Assembly (NCBI GenBank): GCA_003194525.1 | Contig: NBIV01000003.1 | Location: forward strand, 744,001 to 808,000 | DNA: 64,000 nucleotides | Direction of reading: 5' to 3' | Source: Gracilariopsis chorda | Taxonomy: Eukaryota; Rhodophyta; Florideophyceae; Gracilariales; Gracilariaceae | Shown here: piece by piece, positions 22,681 through 32,914 of the stretch | Numbering within the stretch: the first letter of the stretch is position 1 | Layout: each line of letters starts with the position of its first letter | The notes under the pieces: model-generated | Seen by the model: the letters and a program-made list of their open reading frames with translations, nothing else | Database searches by the model: none | Told to the model about the DNA's origin: nothing | Made by a program: the position numbers and the translations under genes

Positions 22681-24773
22681 CCCTTCCGTTTAGTCCTGTG
22701 TAGTGGGGGACACAGGTCGCAGGGAACAAGGGATTTTGTTGGCCTCCGTTTCAAGAAAATCACAATATGACAGGGAATGCTCGGAAGAGCTACAATCATC
22801 AGAAAACTCGCGAATGATGGCTCTGACGTCTGTCTTTAGCATGTTGAGTTGGATAAAAATGAATAAGCTGGAATCATTCGATGGGCTTGAAAGGTATTCT
22901 ATGGATATAAGACACCCTAAGAGGTGAAGTGCAACGCCCTTCGGTAAGGATTTCGAAGACTTAGATATTCATTCTCCACTGGAGGTGGGACTCTTTATGA
23001 GATGTATTGCCGCTAGTGCGTGTTCGTGAACGGTTGTAAACCGGACGATATGCGGGTCACAGACGTGGATAGCACCCAAGGAGACACGTGGATAGCACGG
23101 AAGGAGGGTTGAACTCGATGCGAGGTGCAAGTCCACGTGCTGCACGATTGTAGTGGGCAAGGCCAATGTTATTTTTTATTATTTTTATTTTAGAAAGTAC
23201 AAAGAATATTTAGTGGATATTATCCGGCCGCGCGCCCTATGGTCAGGGGCAATGCGCTATAACACTTAAGAGATTGATCACTGCTCACGCAGTAAACCAC
23301 CTTTGGGTCACCCAAGGGAATTCTAGCTCTGAACCTTTCGCTTTTGACGCGTCTTCACCGCACTTTGCGTGATCCTAAGTAGCAACATAAGTTCAACCGC
23401 CCATGGATCGCTTAGAGTGATACTAAATCGTGTGAGTTCTTTTTTTGCCGATTATTGTCCTATAATCGCCGCAAAAATGGATTCTATTTGTTCTTTCACA
23501 CCGCCCGTGGTCTCGTGACCAGTACTTTGGCCATGTGCCCCTTTTCCACACACACCTCTCTCTCCCTCAAGCCTCTATTCTTCACTTTGAGTTTTCATCT
23601 GATCTCTGTTTAGTACCTACACCGATTTCGCTTGGATACTAAAAACTACTCCAGACCTCTTTGCTTGTCAAGACGGACTGGCCTCGGACTTACAACCCTA
23701 CTTCGTCGTGCCTTCACAGAGGGAGCTCTGTTAGCTGGGCTGCGTTTGCCGAGGAACATTCTGAACGTCTTTGTGGTGGTTCTGCTGTTAGCGTTGACCT
23801 ACAAGAAGTGCGATAACGTGTGCCTAACTGGTTCCCTATGGCATGGATGTTTCTCCAGACATTTGCTTACTCTTACTGGTTCATAGAACGTTTTAGTATG
23901 CGGTGATCAAATAAATGAGTTTGGCTAAATCTTCTATAGAGTTGCCGATTGAGCGGTCTCCAAGCTCAGTCAATCATAACCAAGTATTCTTTTCATAGCG
24001 GCTATCACCTTTTTGTACGGCTATCTGCTTTCAACTGCCCTTATCTCCAATCGTATAAACTTTAAGTTCATGAATATGCCATTTGTCGTTTTAAAACCAT
24101 GAAAATCCGCTATTCGAGTGTTGTCACAAAAAAACGTCTAGTACTCATAGCAAAAACATAAAATAAAGCGGATCGTACTTGTTGACAGAAAAGGTTATCA
24201 GATAAGAGACTGCGCAGTCTCTGGTTTTATTTGTAGTTTCATTTGTATTATTGTAGTTGTTACTGGATTTGATGCTTAAAATTGCTTTGTCTGCGTTAGT
24301 CTGCAGCTAATTTTACGACTTTAGTTATTATCTTGTGACAGAGCTTTTGATCTACTAAAGGTTTTCTCGGCACTTGTGGGTTTTTTCCTTTTTTTAATTA
24401 TTTTTCTCTAGTGGCATTGCACGCTGTTGTTGGTACTTTTGAGGTATGTATCTATCTCCGATCAGCTCTTTGGCAAAGAAGGGTACAAAAAGGACTTATT
24501 GCCCGGTGTCGTGAAAGCGTCTAACATGACCTCGTCAACTCGTCTCACAAATCGGGTGATTTTGGAGCGCGATTTCCCTGCTCCCAATCAAACTCAAATG
24601 CGATGCTAGTTTTCGAAACTATTTTTCGGGAGAGGTTCTGTGCCAATCAGAGTGAACGATTGAGCTTACGGATACTGTCGTCTGTTGGATGCGTGAGCCT
24701 ATCAAAAATCAGCTAGTGTCATACGTGTCTTCAGCTCTGGTAGAATTTGAGTCTGTAAAATGGGTGGAGATGG
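22681..24773. other. no gene recognised
   Basis: Only short frames occur. A 13-bp unit ACGTGGATAGCAC occurs twice near 23062-23101. The part 24330-24560 resembles 43980-44190 and is listed separately. I saw no RNA gene. Confidence 0.4.
24330..24560. repeat. dispersed repeat, copy 1
   Basis: It shares ordered blocks with 43980-44190: GGCATTGCACGC, then a G/CACTTT/C-GAG stretch, then GGTACAAAAAGGACT, then GTGA and AACATGAC. It is probably a decayed LTR or leader of an unidentified element. Confidence 0.4.
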
Positions 24774-24778
24774 TATTA
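24774..24778. repeat. left target duplication of the Harbinger element
   Basis: TATTA, repeated at 34133-34137. PIF/Harbinger elements usually duplicate 3 bp (TWA); the inner TTA fits that, and two more matching bases may be chance or part of the target. Confidence 0.6.
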
Positions 24779-24873
24779 GAGAGCTTACGCCTGCGCAGAA
24801 TTCTGCGAGCCACTCACAGAATTCCGGCAAGTGTGCATGCCCACGTGTAAACTAAAATTGATACAGAATTCTG
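24779..24873. repeat. left terminal and sub-terminal repeats of Harbinger
   Basis: The terminal inverted repeat starts at 24779. CAGAATTCTG motifs lie at 24796-24805, 24817-24826 (last two bases differ) and 24864-24873, that is 17, 38 and 85 bp from the end. They are likely transposase or Myb-protein binding sites. Confidence 0.7.
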
Positions 24874-24895
24874 TTGTCGGAGGCTTTACGCAAGC

Positions 24896-26158
24896 ATGCA
24901 CAAGTTGACTCTTGAGTATTACGCAGGAAGGCCTCAGCATCTGTCATGCTCCGGGACTTGGGCAGCAGCCACCATGTCTGGTCATCGCCATAAAGAACAC
25001 AGTCTAGTTGGAATGGAAACTCGATTCCTCACTTCTACTTGCGCATTACAAGCTGTCGTTCGCAAGCGTAATGTGCACAAAGCCTCTGCCTTTTGCTCGG
25101 ACCACGCGTTACTGCAGCTTGCGCAATACTACATGGGCCATCGTGATAACTACACCAACCACCTCTGCCGTCGCAACCATGTGTCTCTTACTGACTTTAC
25201 ATTTAACTCCAATTCGCTTAGCGACTTAGATTGTCTAACCCAATTTCGTTTTTGTAAAGATGATCTTACTAAGCTCGTTCCTGTTATGGCTTGGCCCTCT
25301 GTTAAGACTTCAACTACCCGTAATCGGTACGCTTGCACACCTGTTCTAGCCACTTGCGTCGTACTTCGTCGACTTGCTACTCCAGCGCGTTGGGTAGACT
25401 TGGAAGAGCTCTTTGACAAGCACGCGTCACAACTCTCTGAGATCTTTTGGGAAGCGATAGAGATATTGCTTGATGCAAGAAAGCATTTGCTCACCAGTCC
25501 TCTCAGCGCCGCATTTCTCAGTGCAAGACTTCCTTTTTACGCGGAAGCGATTAATAGAAGGTCCAATACGTTGCCGAACTGCGTTGGCTTTATAGACGGG
25601 ACTGTGCTTGGCATAGCACGGCCAAAGAGTAACCTTGCGCAGCGTGTCGTGTATAACGGACATAAGTGCAAGCATGCGCTTCAGTATCAAGCCGTAAATA
25701 CTCCCGATGGACTTATCATGCACCTACACGGCCCACTCGAAGGGCACAAACACGACTGGACCTTATACATTCGCTCCGGACTGGACGACGAATTTCCAGA
25801 AGTGCTGCAGCATGAAGACGTATCGTACTGTATATACGGAGACTCGGGTTATAACGCAAGGTGGTTTATGGTGGTGCCCTTTCAAGGTGCAACCCTATCA
25901 CCAGCACAGAAAGCTTTCAACAGCGCTATGTCAGGCGTACGTATCAGCGTAGAGTGGGTCTTCAAAGAGCTCAAAATGAACTTTGCTACAGTGGACTTCA
26001 AGCACAAGATGAAGGTTTTCGAATCACCTGTCGGTATGCTATACACAGCATTGATGCTGTTGTCGAACTTCCGCAACTTTTGCTATCCCAACCAGATATC
26101 GAAGTACTTCGGTGTGCCCCCTCCCTCTCTTGAAGAGTATGTATCGCATAAAGAATAG
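24896..26158 (+). CDS. PIF/Harbinger transposase (DDE_Tnp_4 type)
   Basis: A 420-codon intact frame. The nuclease domain has the three catalytic residues in standard context: GFIDGT (Asp234), YGDSGY (Asp316) and SVEWVFKELK (Glu353). Between them are the conserved YNGHKCKHALQYQ and HGPLEGHKHDW blocks. The N-terminal third is less conserved and includes a helix-rich segment before TRNRYACTP. The start at 24896 gives a length normal for the family; Met27 (24974) is an alternative start. It cuts and joins DNA at the element ends and normally needs the Myb-like partner, whose gene (26343-27173) faces it with 184 bp between stops. No inactivating change was seen in the catalytic core. Confidence 0.93.
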   Translation: MHKLTLEYYAGRPQHLSCSGTWAAATMSGHRHKEHSLVGMETRFLTSTCALQAVVRKRNVHKASAFCSDHALLQLAQYYMGHRDNYTNHLCRRNHVSLTDFTFNSNSLSDLDCLTQFRFCKDDLTKLVPVMAWPSVKTSTTRNRYACTPVLATCVVLRRLATPARWVDLEELFDKHASQLSEIFWEAIEILLDARKHLLTSPLSAAFLSARLPFYAEAINRRSNTLPNCVGFIDGTVLGIARPKSNLAQRVVYNGHKCKHALQYQAVNTPDGLIMHLHGPLEGHKHDWTLYIRSGLDDEFPEVLQHEDVSYCIYGDSGYNARWFMVVPFQGATLSPAQKAFNSAMSGVRISVEWVFKELKMNFATVDFKHKMKVFESPVGMLYTALMLLSNFRNFCYPNQISKYFGVPPPSLEEYVSHKE

Positions 26159-26342
26159 CTCGCGGAGGGTCCCAAGGAGCGACGAAAACGTCCGCGTCCC
26201 GAGGGGACCGAGGGCGCAAAGCGAGAGGACTTTTTCGCAGCCCCGCAGGGAGCTCTCCGCGAGGAGAACCTAGCGCGATTCTGATGGTAAAAGATGCAGT
26301 TCGTTACTCCAAAAAGGGCCAAGGAGAGCAAAAAGGTTACTT

Positions 26343-27173
26343 TTACTTATGCTTAGCCAGTAGCTCCAGTAGCGCTTTATGCTTCTCCAACTCCAGCTGA
26401 CTATGCTCGAGACGCTCTTCACGTCGCTCTTCTCGTTCTAAGCGGCGCTCCTCTCTACCTTCCTCGCGCTCCTTCTCGCGCTCGATACGATCCAAAATTG
26501 CGCTTTCCTGCTCAAAGACCAAGCGTTCGCGTTCGAGATCTATGCGAGCAAGTTCAGCCTCTTTGAGATGAGAGCCAAAGCGATCCATCTTACTCCCAAC
26601 AACTGGCGGACTTCGGCTGCCATTCTTGGCTTTCTTCCTGCTTCTGCTCTCCTTATCTTTCTTAGGGTCCGAAGACTCCCCATTTACTGACGAACCGCTG
26701 CTTCCAGCATCACTTGCAGTCTTACATTTTGTAGTGGCAGACATGAGAGTGGCACCGATGCGTTCCTCATCTTCTTCCTTCTTGCGCTCAGCCGTTTTCA
26801 GTGCCTTTTTCTGTGAATCATAATCGTATTTTGCCTCCCGCATTGTCATGAGCAGATCGGCAAGCTCCCCCATCTCCCCTCCCCTCACTCCTGACAGCCG
26901 CTGATTACCATCGTCAAGCTTGCAGTATTGCTCCTGCATACGCTTGTAGCGGTCTTAAAGTGGCTTACAGCCTATAGGTTCACCAGCAAAAGCAGAGTTT
27001 GCGTTGAACTTTGTGGCTGCCTCTTCAAACCGCTTTCTCGTCTCGCCATACGGAGGCGTACGCGCTCTTGCAGCTGCGACTTCACGCGGAATGAGAAGAT
27101 CTTGCGCTGCTGTGTATTGCGACTTCTTTCCGAGGGTGAGCGGCACAGCTTTAACGTCGTATACTTCTCCCAT
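26343..27173 (-). pseudogene. Myb/SANT-like Harbinger partner protein, one in-frame stop
   Basis: The minus frame from ATG 27171-27173 to 26343 would give about 276 residues but is cut by a single TAA at about codon 73 (CKPL-stop-DRYKRM). The N-terminal part resembles the Myb/SANT-like region of Harbinger ORF2 proteins (YGETRKRFEEAATKFN ... DRYKRMQEQY). A Lys/Ser-rich stretch and a long charged coiled coil (RIEREKEREEGREERRLERE) follow. Such proteins bind the transposon ends and bring the transposase to the nucleus. The stop is one base from CAA or AAA. Gypsy E lies about 80 bp upstream of the start, separating the gene from its promoter. The downstream part (198 codons from 26939) is still open but lacks most of the DNA-binding region. 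Confidence 0.75.
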
Positions 27174-27247
27174 CGTGGCTGCGTCGCGGTTGCTGGGCGT
27201 GGCTGTGTCGCGGTTGCTGGGCCGTATGTTGCTCGCGGTGGTGCATG

Positions 27248-27252
27248 TAAGG
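27248..27252. repeat. left target duplication of gypsy E
   Basis: TAAGG, repeated exactly at 33930-33934 on the other side of the element. Five bases is the normal Ty3/gypsy duplication. Confidence 0.9.
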
Positions 27253-28282
27253 TGTGGGCGCCATCACGAGACGGTGACGCAGGGGGCCAAAAAGTTGTAA
27301 TAATAAAAGCCAAAAGGGTGCTCTTCGTAGCTAAAAGCCCCAAAACAAGTTGAAAACAGTGGGATCAAAAGAACTAAACCCACTCGATGAAATAAAACAA
27401 CACTAGGGAGAGCAAGAGGCTCAATCCCCAAATAAAACTTCTTAACTTCTTGTTGAAACGGCGCGCAACCCAAGAATTATGTCAAGGATCACTAAGGGTC
27501 AGACCCTCGGCTTCCGATCAGACACTCCGGATGTGAAGTGGATTCTGCAGCCTACCTACCTCTGCACTAACCAGAAGCAGGCGCATACAATCCTTACAGG
27601 GCTTCCAGAGGAGAGCTACTAACAGCGGGATATGCTTTCACTCTATACCCAAGCTGGCCCTTTGCAGGAAAGGTTGCACGGCACGTCGCCTGCGGATAGC
27701 TTCCCGTCAAGTACTTCCGTCCGGAAATCACCAGGTCTTTCGACCGACACCGTTATCCGAGCAAAGCTCCGGTGGGGCTCACAGACGACAGAAACACCTT
27801 TTGGTACACACTACCCGTCTCCCGTCCACGCCTAAGGCGCTTCAACCGGTCTTAGCGACGGTACTTCCCCACCCTATTGGACAACTAGCGGCATACGCCT
27901 CACTGGTTGTTGATGATAGTTGAAGTGGCTGAAGGTTGATAGGGGGTGGGGCTTAGATGTTGGTCGATTGTTGAGGTGAGTTCAGACCGAAGTCCGAAGC
28001 TCAGAACCTCTTTTTATAGTGTTTAGAGGCACTAAAAACGAGCTAAATACGCATTTCTACTTGCTAGTTACTCATGTGTGCGTCTAGGTTACTCCATTGG
28101 CTTCTAGAGACCTCTGGAGCTGCACACTAACCAATAATAAAGTGACAATTTGCGCCAGCATCACTAAAATACTGTAGTCTTTGCTGGGCCAACAAAGCGT
28201 GCAATGTGCTAGACACTACTGGAACATTCTACACGTGTGTTCCAGCAATGTCTGGCACATTCCGCAACATTAGCGACCGACA
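27253..28282 (-). repeat. gypsy E 3' LTR
   Basis: Begins TGTCGGTCGC and ends GGCGCCCACA on the minus strand, and matches 32900-33929 base for base where checked. Small frames inside it (27264-27473, 27632-27835) recur identically in the other LTR and are not separate genes. Confidence 0.95.
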
Positions 28283-28326
28283 CAACCCCAACCTCAAGGG
28301 TTGCCACGCCGCGGCAACCTGAAAAC

Positions 28327-29120
28327 CTAACCTTCCATCGGGCGCGCAATATACTTCTTCAAACGACGGGCGTGTATTCCATGGCGAGTGTACCGGTTGT
28401 GTGGAGAAACCAACGTGTACCTTGGATGGTGAGCCCTCACCACACGACATGGGCCAAAGTACTTAGAGGAAAAAGCAGGCCATTTCACGGTAGTGTTCAG
28501 GGCCTTTCCACGAGCCACAAGGACCAGATCACCGACTTCAAACTTCGTAATGGAGACTGCATCGACTTCCTTCAAAGGCATCAGAGCAGAACGTTTAGCT
28601 CTATGATTCCTTGATGCGAGCAGCTCCACTGAGCGGAACCGGTCGGAGGAGTCCCCAACTCGTGCCACGACACCACCTTCATCGGAGGTCATACGTGGTT
28701 TCACGCCGTAAAGCAACTCGAACGGAGAGATCCCACTGGCAAGATGTCTGCGCCGGTATCCGTACAGAACCGAAGGCAGGTGTTCGTCCCAACTTGAACG
28801 ATTATCCAGAGCTTTCTTTCCTATTGCTCTTTTCAGAGTACCAACCATCCTTTCAGCTCGGCCATTGGACATGGGGGCGTACGCCAAGACCGTTTTCCAT
28901 TTGATACCATGGTCCTCCATGAATGAGACGAGTGACTTAGAAGTGAAGCATGTAGCATTGTCCGACACCACGATACGAGGGAAACCAAACACGGCAATGA
29001 TCTCTTTTCTCACGAAGTCTATGACCTCCTGTGACGTAGACCATTTTGTCGCTACGGCAAGTGGCCAACCAGTCAAATGCTCAACACAAACCAGAATGAA
29101 ACGGTTTCCGGATTCGGTAG
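28327..29120 (-). CDS. gypsy E integrase, 3' part after the frame break
   Basis: It continues the integrase of the upstream frame after one extra T at about 29138-29142. It reads AGPLPTTESGNRF, then the second catalytic Asp (IVVSDNATCF) and the catalytic Glu (NGRAERMVGTLKRAI). The C-terminal domain is rich in basic residues and ends at 28327. All three integrase catalytic residues exist across the two frames, so the break is the only visible defect. No Met near the join gives a natural start, so this part is made only by frame shifting, or the extra T is an error. Confidence 0.8.
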
Positions 29121-32100
29121 TCGGAAGAGGACCTGCAAAAATCAATCGAGAAGACGTCAAAGAGAGAGGAAATGGGAGTCCGAAGGTTGCTGTAATACCT
29201 TGGTAGTGGTGCGAGTCTCTGGCATTCGTCACAACTCTTGACGTAGTTGCCGATATCTTCATGCATAGTGGGCCACCAGTATCTCTCAGTGATGAACTTC
29301 CTTGTAGTCTTCAAATCCCAGTGTCCAATCTCATCATGAAATGACTTGATAATGATCTGTCGCCTACCAATAACAGGAACAACTCGCAGTGCGTTTGGCA
29401 TCCTTCTGAACAATTTTCCTTCCCAGACCAGGAATTTCTTCGCATTTCGTCGGATTGCTTGGCGGAGACGTGCATCAGTCTCATCTGTAGGCAGACCACA
29501 CAAGAAGCGCGCAATGTTTGCGTAGTATGGTTCAAGACCGGAGAAGTCGTCAGGCTCAACAGCCATACAAGCAAGGTCGCCTTCATCTTCTAACGGCTCG
29601 ACCTCGTCTCCGTGAACTATCCTTGACAGATAATCTGCTGCGCCATTCTCCTTGCCTGCGCGATACACTATTTCAAAGTCATACTCGGCCAGAAAGTCTA
29701 GCCAACGAGCTAAGCGTCCATGTATATCGCGCTTCTGAAATGCATATCGTAAAGCCATATGGTCCGTGATTACCTTGAATGGAACAGACGAGAGTAGATA
29801 CAATCTGAACTTATTGAGAGCAAAGATAACTGCCAATGCTTCTCTTTCATATGCCGAGTAGTTCTTTTCCGCAGCGGTCATAGTACGACTGGCAAACTGC
29901 AGAGGATGTATCTTCCCATCTTCCTTTTTCTGAGAGAGAACTGCGCCGAGTGAAACACTAGAGGCGTCCGTTTCCACAATGAAAGGCTGCTCGAAGTTTG
30001 GAAATGAAAGTACCGGAGGCTCAGTCATCTTTTTCTTCAGACCGTGGAAAGCTTCTAGCATCTCTCCGGTCCAACTCAGCTTCTTATTCCCCGAGGTAGG
30101 ACTGTGAAGCACGGCGGAGGTCTCAGCAAAGTTTCTGATGAACCTTCGATAGTATCCGGCTAGTCCCAGAAAAGATCGTAGTTCCGTAGTGGTGGCAGGA
30201 ATTGGGGCATCCTGGATCTTAGCAATCTTCTCCTGGTCCACGTGCACTCCATCTCCGTTGATGACATGGCCTAGAAGAGACACCTCCGATAGTGCAAAGA
30301 AACATTTGGACGGTTTGAGCTTCAATCCATGCTTCGCAATCCGACCAATCACAGCCTTCAAGTGAATCACGTGCTCTCTGAGGCTTCTTGAGAATATGAC
30401 AACGTCATCAATGTAAACCCGAACGAATGAAAGTCCTCTTAGCACATGATCCATCATCCGTTGAAAGGTGGAAGGGGCATTCATGAGACCAAATGGCATG
30501 ACTTCGAACATGAAAGTTCCGCATCTGCACACAAAGGTCGTCATCTCTTTGCAATCCTCAGACATCTTGACTTGCCAGTATCCAGAGAACAGGTCAAGCG
30601 TAGTGAAGACACAGCAACCTCCAAGTTCGTCAAAGATCTCTTCCATGCGTGGCAAAGGCCAGCGGTCAGCTTTCATGACTCTGTTCAGCTCTCTGTAATC
30701 GACACAAAACCTTGCGCTTCCATCTTTCTTCGAGGCAATGACAATTGGAAACGACCAAGCAGAGGCTGAAGGGGTAATGATACCAGCTTCGAGAAGAAGA
30801 TCAATCTCCTTGCGTACGAACTCGTTGTGCTTCGGCGACATCCTCCTGGCTCTGAAGTAGATTGGTTTGTCAACTGTCAACTCGAAAGAGTGAGAAACAG
30901 GCACATCGGCTGGGCGTAAGTCTTTCAATGACCAAGCGATTACATTCGAGTCCTTCAGACAAGAAACCAAGTCGTCTCTTTCATTCTCTGAAATGTGCGA
31001 GAGTTTTGAAAAGAGTAACTTCTCGTGCTGCTCATCGGTAGTGATGTCCAATTGCGGGATCATTTCGGGAGTCTCGCCATGGTTCTTTTCTGTTAGAGCA
31101 ACCCCGAGTTGTTCGTCATTTTCAGAAGCAGTATCAGAGTCAATAGCGGCATCAGAATCTGAAGTGAAGTCGTCGCTATCCGTCTGGAAACCCTCTTCGT
31201 CTGAAATCTCGACGCGAGCATAGTCAAAGCCAAGTGTTACTCTTTTTCCATCAATATTCATCTTCACGTGCTGATTTCCGAGGTCAAGGCAGGCTTGTAA
31301 CGATTCAAGTGTTGGACAACCCACAATGATTTCGAATGGCGGACCATCAATAACAAGAAAGTCTAATGGAACGGAGACGCCCCTGAAGGATATAGGGATA
31401 TCGTATAGTATTCCTCTGCACACGGCGCTCTGTCCATTGGCAACAGTTATCTTCTTCGTCGTATGCTTGGGTTCCAGTGCTAGCCTATCACACAGCTTGG
31501 TTGAAATAAGGTTTGGAACAGCTCCAGAGTCGAGCAAAGCTTCAGTCTCAGTCCCATATATCATAACGGGGACCGCCTTAAGACGTCTAGGGCGCTTACC
31601 GACTGGCCCAACAAAAGGGCGTCGAACATTGCTTTTGCGACCGATGAGCTTACGAATCTCTTTCTTCGCATCATCTGCGTCTCCTCTGATAAGTTGTCCA
31701 AAGGTTAGTCCGGAAGAGGCATTCGCGAGCTCAGTGAGAACGTTATATTTGCTTGCATGGTCTTGAAGACTCTGTTTCTTCGATTTCCTCTGTTTCGGCT
31801 TCTTGACTTTCTGTTCATGAACCTTAGGTCTCCGAACTCTCTCTTCGTATCTTGTTGGATTGAGCAAAAGCGGGATGGGTGCACCACCGTCTGAACAGCG
31901 CTGTTTGGGCAACGCTTCACCGTCAGCACTTCTCTTGGTTGTGGCGACTACATCAGCATTCCCGGCGTTTTCGGTGACAATTGATACGGGGTCGGATCCT
32001 TTCTGAAGATTAGATGCTGACTCTTTAGATTCCTCATTGGCATCCCATACTTTGCGGGTCTCTTCGGGTCGGATTCTTCGCCAACAAGTGATCTCTGAGT

Positions 32101-32914
32101 GTCCAATTTTCCCACAACGCGGGCATCGCGTATCTCGGTGCGGATTAGAGTCACATTGTGAGGCATAATGTCCGGGCTTCTTGCAGTATGAACAAACCTT
32201 TTCGTAGTCTCGACGCTCCGTCTGTATCTTCTTAACCATTAATGACAGCTGAGCAAACTGCTCAGAGAGTTTGTCGACCTTAGACTCCAAAGCATGAGAG
32301 ATAGTTTCTTCAGAAGACCTGTGGTTTTGGACAATACGCTTAGGTGGGGTACTTAATGAAACGTAGTTCCCCATTGCTTTCAGGGCAGCATCGAAGGCTT
32401 TCACTTGAACCTTCAACTCATCATAATCATCAGCGCCACGGAAAACAACGAACTGGGCTAGATCAGCGTATTCCATTACAGCTTTCTTCAAAAGACCAAA
32501 CTTAGCCTTAGCGTTGAATCCTGCCTTTAAGAAGAGGTTTTCCATATATGTCAAGGAACCAACCAAGTCTGCATAATCCAATTTAGCAGAAATTGCAAGG
32601 CGTATATCTTCCTCAGGCTCCTCGGCTTTTCCAAAACGATCGATGAAAGCTTGCTTAACGGAGCGGTAGTCCTTTGCTTCTTCCGAAAGTGAACCATTAA
32701 CAGCATAAGAATCATAGTAGAACTCAAAGGCTTTGTTCTCAAGGAAGCCAAGCAACTCAAGTGCCATGTCCTCGTCAGTCTTTCCTCTCATTGCAACATT
32801 CTCAAAGTAAAAGAAGAACTTTACGACGTCAATAGAAGAACCGTCATAAGAAGTAAATGCAGCGTTAGAGTCAGAAGAGCTCCCTCCTCGAGAGTAACAT
32901 GTGGGCGCCATCAC
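29081..32914 (-). CDS. gypsy E Gag-Pol polyprotein
   Basis: One 1277-codon frame. Gag occupies about residues 1-280 with two zinc knuckles, CSYCKKPGHYASQC (241-254) and CPRCGKIGHSEITC (264-277). Protease has LLDSGAVPNLIS (Asp462). RT has FCVDYRELNRV and YIDD (834-837). RNase H has VETDASSVSLG (Asp983) and VITDH (Asp1051). The integrase zinc-binding part has HDEIGHWDLKTTRKF and CDECQRL. There is no stop or frame change between Gag and Pol, unlike many Ty3 relatives. The start lies inside the 5' LTR (LTR edge at 32900), so the first codons are LTR-encoded. Just after IDF, the first integrase catalytic Asp motif, an extra T shifts the frame and the product ends 30 residues later. Confidence 0.93.
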   Translation of the reverse strand: MMAPTCYSRGGSSSDSNAAFTSYDGSSIDVVKFFFYFENVAMRGKTDEDMALELLGFLENKAFEFYYDSYAVNGSLSEEAKDYRSVKQAFIDRFGKAEEPEEDIRLAISAKLDYADLVGSLTYMENLFLKAGFNAKAKFGLLKKAVMEYADLAQFVVFRGADDYDELKVQVKAFDAALKAMGNYVSLSTPPKRIVQNHRSSEETISHALESKVDKLSEQFAQLSLMVKKIQTERRDYEKVCSYCKKPGHYASQCDSNPHRDTRCPRCGKIGHSEITCWRRIRPEETRKVWDANEESKESASNLQKGSDPVSIVTENAGNADVVATTKRSADGEALPKQRCSDGGAPIPLLLNPTRYEERVRRPKVHEQKVKKPKQRKSKKQSLQDHASKYNVLTELANASSGLTFGQLIRGDADDAKKEIRKLIGRKSNVRRPFVGPVGKRPRRLKAVPVMIYGTETEALLDSGAVPNLISTKLCDRLALEPKHTTKKITVANGQSAVCRGILYDIPISFRGVSVPLDFLVIDGPPFEIIVGCPTLESLQACLDLGNQHVKMNIDGKRVTLGFDYARVEISDEEGFQTDSDDFTSDSDAAIDSDTASENDEQLGVALTEKNHGETPEMIPQLDITTDEQHEKLLFSKLSHISENERDDLVSCLKDSNVIAWSLKDLRPADVPVSHSFELTVDKPIYFRARRMSPKHNEFVRKEIDLLLEAGIITPSASAWSFPIVIASKKDGSARFCVDYRELNRVMKADRWPLPRMEEIFDELGGCCVFTTLDLFSGYWQVKMSEDCKEMTTFVCRCGTFMFEVMPFGLMNAPSTFQRMMDHVLRGLSFVRVYIDDVVIFSRSLREHVIHLKAVIGRIAKHGLKLKPSKCFFALSEVSLLGHVINGDGVHVDQEKIAKIQDAPIPATTTELRSFLGLAGYYRRFIRNFAETSAVLHSPTSGNKKLSWTGEMLEAFHGLKKKMTEPPVLSFPNFEQPFIVETDASSVSLGAVLSQKKEDGKIHPLQFASRTMTAAEKNYSAYEREALAVIFALNKFRLYLLSSVPFKVITDHMALRYAFQKRDIHGRLARWLDFLAEYDFEIVYRAGKENGAADYLSRIVHGDEVEPLEDEGDLACMAVEPDDFSGLEPYYANIARFLCGLPTDETDARLRQAIRRNAKKFLVWEGKLFRRMPNALRVVPVIGRRQIIIKSFHDEIGHWDLKTTRKFITERYWWPTMHEDIGNYVKSCDECQRLAPLPRYYSNLRTPISSLFDVFSIDFCRSSSDYRIRKPFHSGLC

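Noticed and set aside
27264-27835. Small ORFs at 27264-27473 and 27632-27835
   Set aside because: The same two frames occur identically at 32911-33120 and 33279-33482. Both pairs lie in the gypsy E LTRs and are not genes.
29120-29150. 3' splice site at TTTTTGCAG in gypsy E integrase
   Set aside because: It resembles an acceptor, but coding sequence on both sides is continuous if one T is removed and no matching donor would restore the frame more simply.
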